This document shows positions 15,666 to 23,152 of a stretch of DNA of 64,000 nucleotides, one piece after another (position 1 is the first letter of the stretch; each line of letters begins with the position of its first letter). This DNA comes from JBBQXH01 sp963710975 (GTDB lineage: Bacteria > Actinomycetota > Thermoleophilia > Gaiellales > Gaiellaceae): assembly GCA_963710975.1 (NCBI GenBank), contig CAVQCG010000003.1, positions 372,001 to 436,000 of the forward strand, in the 5' to 3' direction. The notes beneath the pieces were generated by a model. The model ran no database searches and was not told the origin of the DNA. It saw only the letters and a program-made list of their open reading frames with translations. The position numbers and the translations under genes were made by a program.

Positions 15666-16340
15666 GTCGGGTCGTCCTCTTCTGGCGGCCGGCCTGAGCG
15701 TCGTGCGCCGCGGCCAGGGAGTTCCTTGGCGAGCACGGGGTCGAGTACGAGTCGGTGAACGCCCACGAGGGTGACGGGCTGCAAACGTTGGGAGGCCGCC
15801 GGCCGGCCGATCATCCCCTCGCTCGTCGTCGACGGCGTCTCGACACCGATCCTCCACGTCGCGCAGCTCGCCCGTCTGCTCGACCTGCCCGTATCTGCTG
15901 GGGAGCAGTCGATCGCGCTGGCCTGGCAGCTTGCGGCGGCGCTCGAGACCTGGATCGATTGGATCCGCCCTCTCGACCTCGCGACCCTTACGGCGCCGAC
16001 CGAGTCACGCGGCCGCTCGATCCGCAACCTGACGGTGAACACGTTCCACCCGGTCGAGCTGCTCCCGGGCGCGTGGGCAACCGGCGAGTTCGCCTGGGAT
16101 CCCGATAGGGACGAGACGCGCGAGGCGGGACTTCCGACTCCCGAAGCAGTCGTTGCCTATGCGGAGCGGATCGCAGGAGCCTGGTCGGTGTTCGTGCTCG
16201 AGACAAGCCCGGATCTCGCGGAGCGCGATCCGAAGATCAGCTCACCCCGCGGCCATGTCGCGTACTCGGAGCTCCTCGACTCGCAGGTGTTTCACGCTGC
16301 ATTCCACCTGGGCCAGATCGAGGACGCTCTGTCCGACTAG
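15662..16340 (+). pseudogene. Glutaredoxin-like plus DinB-like protein with in-frame TGA and a frameshift
   Basis: From TTG at 15662 the frame reads LSRVVLFWRPA, then TGA (15695-15697), then ASCAAAREFLGEHGVEYESV, a thioredoxin-fold beta-alpha-beta with the TGA exactly at the first cysteine of a CxxC motif. After HE near 15769 the frame must shift by one base to TGCKRWEAAGRPIIPSLVVD and then 170 more residues that contain a helical DinB-type segment (TFHPVELLPGAW; FHAAFHLGQIEDAL). A seven-base-pair hairpin (713-719 with 724-730 of the 15 kb block) lies 15 bases after the TGA. The gene is either broken, mis-sequenced, or a selenoprotein with one sequencing error. It follows icd directly. Confidence 0.6.
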
Positions 16341-16651
16341 CAATCTGCGAGCGCCGCCAGGGCCGCGCAGATCTCACGCCGCCGCCGTTCTCCTACTCGA
16401 CCCGCGCGACGGACGAGGTAGCTCGTCCGGACGGGCAAGAGGTTGTCGAACGACGCAACGCACTCGGACTCGAGGCCGTCTTCGGGCCCGAGCGCCACTT
16501 CGGTGGGGATATCACGAACGGTACGGGTGACCGGTGCAACGACGATCGAATTGAGGACGGGGATTGCCTCCGAACGCGTGATGATCAGCACGGGCCGCTG
16601 CTTGTCCTCGGCTTCGGCCCACCAGATCTCGCCCTGCTGTGGCCCGTTCAC
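16337..16651 (-). CDS. MazF/PemK-type toxin (endoribonuclease)
   Basis: From GTG at 16651 the 104-residue product has the MazF fold pattern QQGEIWWAEAEDKQRPVLII, LNSIVVAPVTRTVRDIPTEV and CVASFDNLLPVRTSYL. Such toxins cleave mRNA in the cytosol. The start codon overlaps the stop of the upstream antitoxin (GTGA, 16651-16648), the usual toxin-antitoxin layout. The open frame further upstream is a shadow of the antitoxin gene. Confidence 0.88.
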   Translation of the reverse strand: MNGPQQGEIWWAEAEDKQRPVLIITRSEAIPVLNSIVVAPVTRTVRDIPTEVALGPEDGLESECVASFDNLLPVRTSYLVRRAGRVGERRRREICAALAALADC

Positions 16652-16896
16652 CAGGGCTCGTCGGCGATCATCTTCACGGTCGCCTCGTCCGCCCACGCCA
16701 GCTCTTCGGGCGACTGAGGCCTGCGGCGATAGCCCTCGACGATCATCTCCCCGATGCGGGCACGCCGCCGCCGTTCGATGATCGCCTCGAGACCCTGCCG
16801 CACAGCGTCCGAGCGGCTCGACACCGTGCCCTCTTCGACGAGCTCGTCGACGGCAGCGAGGAGGTCACCGCTGACGCGCGTAACCAGTTGTGTCAT
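16648..16896 (-). CDS. Ribbon-helix-helix antitoxin of the MazF pair
   Basis: The 82-residue protein begins MTQLVTRVSGDLLAAVDELV and has the RHH pattern with EEGTVSSRSDAVRQGLEAI, a CopG/MazE-like DNA-binding fold, followed by a charged C-terminal tail ending WADEATVKMIADEPW that would wrap the toxin. It precedes and overlaps the toxin gene by four bases. The pair presumably autoregulates its own promoter. Confidence 0.88.
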   Translation of the reverse strand: MTQLVTRVSGDLLAAVDELVEEGTVSSRSDAVRQGLEAIIERRRRARIGEMIVEGYRRRPQSPEELAWADEATVKMIADEPW

Positions 16897-16933
16897 GCAT
16901 CAAGCATAGCGCTTCGGGATGCAACTGCACATC

Positions 16934-17995
16934 TCACGAAAGATCGGGCAGCTCGACGTGCGGATAGCGGTTGCGCACGTCGTCGATGAACGCTGCGAGC
17001 CGGTCGGCGAGCTCGGCGTCCTCGATCTCGAGGACGTTCTCGGCGTTCAGCTCGCCTGAGCGGGAGAGGTTGAAGCTCCCGAGGAAGACGGTGTCGTCGG
17101 CGACGGTGACCTTCGCGTGCATGAAATCGTGGGTGGTGCCCGGCCCCCAGGGTGTCGAGCGCTTCCCGGTGAAGTGGCCTTGCTCGATCGCGGTCTGGAG
17201 GAGCGGGATCTTCCAGGCCGCGTTGCCGTTTGCATGCCACTGGGTGATGACCTGGGCGATCTGGGTGGCGTCGACGAGCCCGGCGACATCGACCTTGGCG
17301 TCGGTCACGACCTGCACGAGCGTTCCGAGGATCGGGCCGGACGTGATGACCGGCGAGCAGATCCGGATGCGCTCTCGTGCGCGATCGAGCTTGCGGGCGA
17401 TACGGTGGGCGAGCGAGGTTCCACGCCCCGGCGTGAACCACGCTCGCACCTCGGTTCCGCCGACATCGATTGGGTTCGCGTCGTCGTCGCCGGAGTCGGC
17501 AACGACGGGGCTCGTCCAGAGCTCCTCGAAGTTACGACCGTACGCGGCTGCCACTGCCGGCGAGGCGACGGTCGCAAGCACGTTCTCCTGCCGGCTCCAG
17601 GAGTCTTCGGTCCAGTTGGTCGAGCCCGTCAGGACGTTCTCGCCGTCCCTGATCGCGTACTTGTGGTGCATGAGATCGGGGACGCCCGGTATCGGCCGCG
17701 TCTCGAACGGGAGCCCGGCGAGTGCCTCCGGCAGGTGCGTCGGAGGCGCCGGGACGGGGATCGGGCCAGGGTGGGAGATGTTGTAGAGAATCCTGACCCG
17801 CACCCCGCGGGCATGTGCCTCGAGCAGGGCACGATCGAGCGGTGCCTCCTCGGCGCCGTCAACGCGAATGTCGTACAGGGCGATGTCGAGTGACCGCCGC
17901 GCCTCGGCGAGGAACGCGGCGATCTCGTCGGCGATCTGAAGCGCCGTCTGGCCACCGTCCGTGAGCGTCCGGATCTCTATCATCCCGTTCCCCAT
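16934..17995 (-). CDS. Phospholipase D-like HKD protein (probable nuclease or lipase)
   Basis: The 353-residue protein has two HKD half-sites: MHHKYAIRDGENVLTGSTNW (about residue 108) and MHAKVTVADDTVFLGSFNLS (about residue 294). The asparagines after each motif are those of the PLD catalytic core. No signal peptide is seen, which favours a cytosolic role such as a nuclease. Its first ATG (17995) overlaps the ATG of the divergent HerA-like gene in the palindrome CATG; a second in-frame ATG at 17983 (MIEIRTLTDGG) may be the real start. The neighbour raises the possibility of a DNA-processing pair. Confidence 0.85.
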   Translation of the reverse strand: MGNGMIEIRTLTDGGQTALQIADEIAAFLAEARRSLDIALYDIRVDGAEEAPLDRALLEAHARGVRVRILYNISHPGPIPVPAPPTHLPEALAGLPFETRPIPGVPDLMHHKYAIRDGENVLTGSTNWTEDSWSRQENVLATVASPAVAAAYGRNFEELWTSPVVADSGDDDANPIDVGGTEVRAWFTPGRGTSLAHRIARKLDRARERIRICSPVITSGPILGTLVQVVTDAKVDVAGLVDATQIAQVITQWHANGNAAWKIPLLQTAIEQGHFTGKRSTPWGPGTTHDFMHAKVTVADDTVFLGSFNLSRSGELNAENVLEIEDAELADRLAAFIDDVRNRYPHVELPDLS

Positions 17996-19512
17996 GGCTG
18001 ATTTCGCAGAGGCGATCGCGAAAGCCTACGCGGTCGACGGCCCGTCTATCGACCTCGGCCGTGGCGTGCTCGACGATGCGGTCGTCCCCGAGGCGGTCGT
18101 CCGGATCCCGCTGTCGATGATGAACCGACACGGGCTGGTCGCCGGCGCGACAGGCACCGGGAAGACGAAGACCGTGCAGGGAATCGCCGAGCAGCTCTCG
18201 ACTGCCGGCGTGCCCGTCTTCGTCGCCGACGTCAAGGGCGACCTCTCGGGACTCGCGGCAGCCGGCGCTCCGGACGGACCGGCGCCGAAGCGCATGGCCG
18301 ACCTCGGACTTCCGTTACGAGCCTGCGGGATTCCCCGTCGAGTTCCTCTCGCTCGGAGGGATCGGTTCCGGCGTACCGGTGCGCTCGACCGTCACGGACT
18401 TCGGCCCGCAGCTGCTCACGAAGATCCTCGACGCCAACGAGACGCAGGAGCAGAGCCTCGCCCTCGTCTTCCGCTTCGCCGACGAGAACGGTCTTCCGCT
18501 CCTCGATCTGTCGGATCTGCGAGCGTTGCTGACCTTCCTCGACTCGGACGAGGGTAAGGCGGCGCTCAAGGGGATCGGCGGCGTCTCCTCGCAGACGATC
18601 GGGGTGCTGCTCCGCGCGATGGTGTCGGTCGAGGACGGCGGCGGCAACGAGTTCTTCGGCGAGCCTCAGTTCGAGATCACGGATCTCCTGAGAACGACTC
18701 CCGACGGACGCGGGATCATCTCGTGCCTCGAGCTCCCGGCCGTGCAGGACAAGCCCGGCCTGTGGTCGACAGCGCTGATGTGGTTGCTCGCCGAGCTGTT
18801 CGAGGAGCTCCCCGAGGTCGGCGATCTCGACAAGCCGAAGCTCGTGTTCTTCTTCGACGAGGCGCACCTCCTGTTCAGTGGTGCGACGAAGGCGTTCGTC
18901 GAGTCGGTGGTGACGACGGTACGGATGATCCGCTCGAAGGGCGTGGGCGTCTTCTTCTGCACCCAGGTGCCGAAGGATGTCCACAAGGACGTGCTTGCGC
19001 AGCTCGGAAACCGAGTTCAGCACGCGCTGCGCGCGTTCACGCCGGACGATGCGAAGGCACTCAAGGCCGCCGTATCGACGTATCCGACGTCCGACTTCTA
19101 CGATCTCGAGGAGCTTCTCCCGGCTCTCGGAATCGGCGAAGCGGCCGTCACGATCCTGTCGGAGGACGGCGTTCCGACACCGGTCGTGCAGACGAAGATC
19201 CGAGCCCCGGCCTCCCGTATGGCTCCGGCGGACAACGTCGCCGCACTTGCGACGGCGTCGCCTCTCTACGCGAAGTACGGCACACGGGTCGACTCGGAGA
19301 GCGCCCGGGAGATGCTCGCGGCTCGGCTCGACGCCTCGGGGGCGGCAAGGCCGGCCGAGACGCCGAAGGCGAAGGCGGAGCACAAGGCTGCGGCGAAGGC
19401 GTCGAAGGACGGTGGCGACGCGCTGACCGACTTTCTCACCTCCCGCGAGGGGAAGTCGCTCCAGAAAGAGATCGTGCGCGGCATCTTCGGGATGCTGCGG
19501 AAGACCCTGTAG
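17994..19512 (+). CDS. HerA/DUF853-type ATPase, one frameshift
   Basis: The gene begins MADFAEAIAKAYAVDGPSID and has Walker A GATGTGKTKTVQG, a DVKGDLSGLA segment and Walker B LVFFFDEAHLLF, then a CTQVPKDVHKDVLAQLGNR sensor region and a C-terminal tail ending KEIVRGIFGMLRKTL, the full HerA-like DUF853 architecture (about 505 residues). The frame changes at about 18316 between DLGLP and YEPAGFPVEFLSL; removing one T restores a continuous protein, so a sequencing error is likely. These hexameric ATPases pump or translocate DNA. Its start overlaps the start of the divergent PLD gene, and a membrane protein gene follows two bases after its stop. Confidence 0.85.
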
Positions 19513-19514
19513 CC

Positions 19515-20141
19515 ATGACCGTGTTCGAGAAACGAGTGGAGATCATCTCCGCAGTCCTCCTGGCCGTCGCGACGGTTGGCACCGCATGGAGCGGCTACCA
19601 GTCCGCTCGCTGGAGCGGCATTCAGGCCAACAGCTACAGCGCCGCCAACGCCGCACGGCTCGAGTCCACGCGAGCGTCGACCCGCGCCGGGCAGCTCACG
19701 CAGATAGACGTCGGTCTCTTCACGCAGTGGGTCGACGCGTACGCGTCGGACAAGACCGAGCTGGCCGACTTCTATCGCGATCGCTTCCGCGACGAGTTCC
19801 GGCCCGCGTTCGACGCCTGGATCGCAATGAATCCGAAGACGAACCCCGACGCGGCGAAGTCGCCATTCGCACTGCCCGAGTACCGCGTCGCAGAAGAGGA
19901 GAAGGCCGACCGGCTCGAGACGGAAGCCAACCTGCAGGCAGAGCGCGCGCGCAATGCCAACCAGCGCTCCGACAACTACGTGCTCGCGGTCGTCCTGTTC
20001 GCGTCGGTGCTCTTCTTCGCGGGGATCAGTACGAAGTTCGACTCGCCCCGCGTGAAGGTCGGGCTGATCGTCCTCGGCGTGATCGTCTTCGTCGGGACGG
20101 CGATCTGGGTCGGAAGCTTCCCCGTCAGTTTCTCGGTCTGA
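19515..20141 (+). CDS. Membrane protein with N- and C-terminal helices, DUF4337-like
   Basis: The 208-residue product has a hydrophobic segment ISAVLLAVATVGTAWSGYQS near the start, a long charged soluble region (KTELADFYRDRFRDEF) with coiled-coil character around residues 120-150 (EEEKADRLETEANLQAERAR), and two C-terminal helices (VLAVVLFASVLFF; VGLIVLGVIVFVGTAIWV). This resembles DUF4337-type proteins. The start ATG is two bases past the HerA-like stop, so the two genes are probably cotranscribed. Confidence 0.7.
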   Translation: MTVFEKRVEIISAVLLAVATVGTAWSGYQSARWSGIQANSYSAANAARLESTRASTRAGQLTQIDVGLFTQWVDAYASDKTELADFYRDRFRDEFRPAFDAWIAMNPKTNPDAAKSPFALPEYRVAEEEKADRLETEANLQAERARNANQRSDNYVLAVVLFASVLFFAGISTKFDSPRVKVGLIVLGVIVFVGTAIWVGSFPVSFSV

Positions 20142-20778
20142 GCACGTCGTTCTCCGGGACACGGCCCCAGCGAGTGTGGGCCATGACACGGGGTATGACG
20201 AATGCGAGGATCCAGAAGTACTTTGCAGCGTCCGCGTTCACGGCTGCGATCGGGATTGAGAGCGCGAAGACCGATGGTGCAACGAGTGAGTTACGGCGGT
20301 AATAGGCGATCGACTCGCCGGTCAGTTCGCCGACGACCAGCCTGTGATTCCTGGTTGCGTATCCCCAGAGAACCGCCGATGTGATGCCTGTCACCGTGAT
20401 CGTCGCGGCATAGGCCATGACCGCAGGGCCTTCGCCCCCATACTCCCCGAGCACCGCTGTCGGAAAAGGCAGGAACGCGACACACATCAGGAAGAGGAGG
20501 TTCAGCCAGATGAAGCGGTCGTCGTAGCGCACGATCGCGCGGAACATCGTGTGGTGCCACGACCAATAGAGGCCGATCACCCAGAAGCTGAGCAGGAAGC
20601 TCAGGTACTCCCGCCACTTCTCGGAAAGGGCCTCACCGATGTTGGGACCGAGGACGTCCGGGACGTTGATCTGGACGACGATGAGCGTGATCGCGATCGC
20701 CATCACCGCGTCGCTGAAGAACACGATCCTGTCGAGCCCGGGAACGGGCCGCCGCTCCTCGACGCGATCGTCAGCCAT
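20125..20778 (-). CDS. TMEM175/DUF1211 family potassium channel-like protein
   Basis: The 217-residue protein has six hydrophobic helices and the family hallmark RIVFFSDAVMAIAIT (RxxxFSDxVxAIxxT) in the first helix, with the SFWVIGLYWSWHHTMF motif in helix 3. Bacterial members form tetrameric potassium-leak channels. It overlaps nudC by eight bases at its start and the convergent DUF4337-like gene by 17 bases at its end. Confidence 0.88.
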   Translation of the reverse strand: MADDRVEERRPVPGLDRIVFFSDAVMAIAITLIVVQINVPDVLGPNIGEALSEKWREYLSFLLSFWVIGLYWSWHHTMFRAIVRYDDRFIWLNLLFLMCVAFLPFPTAVLGEYGGEGPAVMAYAATITVTGITSAVLWGYATRNHRLVVGELTGESIAYYRRNSLVAPSVFALSIPIAAVNADAAKYFWILAFVIPRVMAHTRWGRVPENDVLRPRN

Positions 20779-21583
20779 TCGCCAGGTAGTCGTCGATCAG
20801 CCTTCGTGCAATCGACCCATGTGGCGGCAGGAGCGGAAGGGCGTCGGGCGTGAACCAGCCGGCGTCGACCAGCTCCTCCTCGTCGATCAGCAGTTCGCCC
20901 TTCGCGTACTCGGCCGTGAATCCGACCATCAGCGAATGGGGAAACGGCCAGGGCTGGCTTCCGAAGTAGGCGATGTCGCGGATCTCGATCCCGGCCTCCT
21001 CGCGCACCTCACGCTCGACGCATTCCTCGAGCGACTCGCCAGGGTCGACGAATCCGGCGAGCGTCGAGTAGATCGGCTGCGGGAATCGTCGTCCCCGGGC
21101 GAGCAGGATCTCGTCTCCTCTGGTGATCCGCATGATCACGGCCGGTGAGACGCGTGGATAGGCAAGCAGCCCGCACGCGGGACAGCTCTTCGCCCGCTCG
21201 CCCTGGAGAATCTCGGTAGGCGTGCCACAGCGGCCGCAGAAGCGGTGGGTCTCGTCCCAGCCGACGATCTGAAGCGCCCTCCCGGCGATGGCGAACAGCT
21301 CGTCGTCGCTGCGAGCGAGCAGCGGCCGCAGCCCGGTGAACGCGGTTCCAGGGGGCTCGGGTATCTCCTCGGGAAGTGCGACGGCCCAGCAGTCGACGTC
21401 ATCGAGCGAGCCGAGATAGTGGCCGGTCGAGATGTCGATGCCCGCGGTGACGATCGTTTCATGGCTCACCAAACCGGCGTCAACGTCGGTCAGAAGAACC
21501 TCGCTGTCGCGGACGGCCAGCCAGAGAGAGCAACTGGTTGGCGCTTCCGGCGGTCGCACAGACGCAACGAACAGGCTGGGCAC
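20771..21583 (-). CDS. nudC: NAD(H) pyrophosphatase / RNA decapping Nudix hydrolase
   Basis: The 270-residue protein has the NudC layout: an N-terminal domain, a zinc ribbon CGRCG...CPAC (about residues 115-135) and a Nudix box GFVDPGESLEECVEREVREE followed by AGIEI, with the NudC-specific SQPWPFPHSLM motif downstream. It hydrolyses NAD(H) to NMN(H) and AMP and removes NAD caps from RNA. It shares an eight-base overlap with the TMEM175-like gene and may be its operon partner. Confidence 0.93.
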   Translation of the reverse strand: MPSLFVASVRPPEAPTSCSLWLAVRDSEVLLTDVDAGLVSHETIVTAGIDISTGHYLGSLDDVDCWAVALPEEIPEPPGTAFTGLRPLLARSDDELFAIAGRALQIVGWDETHRFCGRCGTPTEILQGERAKSCPACGLLAYPRVSPAVIMRITRGDEILLARGRRFPQPIYSTLAGFVDPGESLEECVEREVREEAGIEIRDIAYFGSQPWPFPHSLMVGFTAEYAKGELLIDEEELVDAGWFTPDALPLLPPHGSIARRLIDDYLANG

Positions 21584-21638
21584 GGCCCGATTCTACGGAC
21601 AGCCGGTGGGGCGACATGAGCCGAGCGGGGCCCGTAGC

Positions 21639-22790
21639 ATGCGGTGGATGACGCAGGCCGCGTTGACGAGTGGAACCGGTGTCGAGCCGGGCCAGAGGCT
21701 CGAGGACGTTCCAACTCCGTCGCTGATCGTCGATCTCGATCGTATGGAGCGCAACCTCGTCCGCTGGAACGACATTGCGGTACGGAACGGGAAGAAGCTC
21801 CGGCCGCACATCAAGACACACAAGGTTCCGGCGATCGCACTCCGCCAGATGGCACTTGGCGCGTGCGGGATTGCTTCCGCCAAGCCGACCGAGGCGGAGG
21901 TGTTCGCCTGCGCGGGCATCGGAGACATCGTGCTCGCCTATCCGACCGTGGGTGACGACAAGTGGGCACGAATGGCTGCCATGGCTCGGGACGCCAAGGT
22001 AACCGTGAACGCCGACAGCGACATCGAGGTCCGAGGCTTGAGCGCCGCCGTTACCGCTGCGGAGTCGAGCATCCTCATCCAGGTCGAGATCGACACCGGA
22101 CTCCACCGCTGCGGCTTCGACGTTGACGACTACGAGGGCATCGTCGCGTTCGTCCGGCTCATCGAAGCTCTTCCCGGCCTCGAGTTCAACGGGCTCACTA
22201 CCCATCGAGGAAAGTTCGGCGAGCGGTTGCTGGCGATGTCGAACGAAGACGCAGGACATGAGGAAGGGCAGCTTCTCGTCGACATCGCGGAGAGGCTTCG
22301 TGCTGACGGTATCGCCGTTGAGGAGATCACTGCCGGCGGGACGGTGACAGGTCGTGGCGTCGCCGAGGTACCCGGCGTGACGGAGGTTCGTGCGGGCACG
22401 TACGTCTTCAACGACGCGATGCAGGTCGCGTACGGCTCCGCGGAGCCCGACGACGTGGCGGTATCGATCCTCTCAACGGTGGTGAGTACGCGGAACCGAG
22501 GGTGGGCGACGATTGACGGTGGCTCGAAGACGTTCAGCGGTGATCGACCCCCAGGGGCCCACGCTGGGGGCGATGTGCTGGCGGCAGCCGTCGACCTCGA
22601 CGCCGTGGTGATGCGGATCACCGAGGAGCATGGGATGGTGAAGCTCGGCGATGGCGTGACCGTCGAGACCGGGGAGAAGATTCGCTTCACGCCATTTCAC
22701 ATCTGCACATGCGTGAATCTCTCAGATGAGCTCGTCGGCGTGAGAGAACGGCGTGGTCGACACGGTCTGGCCTGTGCTCGCGAGGGGTAA
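21639..22790 (+). CDS. D-threonine aldolase / D-serine dehydratase-like PLP enzyme (alanine racemase fold)
   Basis: The roughly 383-residue protein has the fold-type III PLP lysine in KLRPHIKTHKVPAIA, ASAKPTEAEVFACAG, the barrel strand IQVEIDTGLHRCGFD and a C-terminal metal site with FTPFHICTCVNLSDEL. This matches low-specificity D-threonine aldolases and DSD1-type enzymes, which act on D-beta-hydroxy amino acids. ATG at 21639 or 21648 could be the start; neither has a clear ribosome binding site. It is divergent from nudC. The exact substrate is uncertain. Confidence 0.85.
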   Translation: MRWMTQAALTSGTGVEPGQRLEDVPTPSLIVDLDRMERNLVRWNDIAVRNGKKLRPHIKTHKVPAIALRQMALGACGIASAKPTEAEVFACAGIGDIVLAYPTVGDDKWARMAAMARDAKVTVNADSDIEVRGLSAAVTAAESSILIQVEIDTGLHRCGFDVDDYEGIVAFVRLIEALPGLEFNGLTTHRGKFGERLLAMSNEDAGHEEGQLLVDIAERLRADGIAVEEITAGGTVTGRGVAEVPGVTEVRAGTYVFNDAMQVAYGSAEPDDVAVSILSTVVSTRNRGWATIDGGSKTFSGDRPPGAHAGGDVLAAAVDLDAVVMRITEEHGMVKLGDGVTVETGEKIRFTPFHICTCVNLSDELVGVRERRGRHGLACAREG

Positions 22791-22819
22791 GCGAACCTAG
22801 CGGTCGCCCGTGAACCCGC

Positions 22820-23152
22820 TCAGACGCGCTGCGCCGGATGCTCCCCGGCCCAGTCGCGCAGAGCGGAGAGGAGCAGCTTCAGCCGGCGGCCGTCTGCGGT
22901 CAGCACGTACTCGACGCGCGGTGGGCGCGCGTCGACGACTGTCCGCGTCAGGATGCCCGCCTGCTCGAGCTCGGTGAGCCGAGCTGCCAACGTGCGGGGC
23001 GGGATCTGGTCGCCGAGGGCGTAGCGGAACTCGTTGAACCTGACCGCGCCTTCGTGTGCGGCGTAGACGATCGACAGCAGCCACCGGCGCTCGAGGAGGT
23101 CCGCCGCGCGGCGGACCTCCTCGGGCACCTGATCACATTTACGACAGCGCAA
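22820..23152 (-). CDS. HxlR family transcriptional regulator
   Basis: The 110-residue protein has the HxlR winged helix: AADLLERRWLLSIVYAAHEG, RFNEFRYALGDQIPPRTLAA, RLTELEQAGILTR and the wing PPRVEYVLTADGRRL. An N-terminal CRKCDQ cysteine pair could be redox or metal sensitive, as in some HxlR members. It lies downstream of lon on the same strand and overlaps it by 14 bp. Confidence 0.9.
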   Translation of the reverse strand: MRCRKCDQVPEEVRRAADLLERRWLLSIVYAAHEGAVRFNEFRYALGDQIPPRTLAARLTELEQAGILTRTVVDARPPRVEYVLTADGRRLKLLLSALRDWAGEHPAQRV

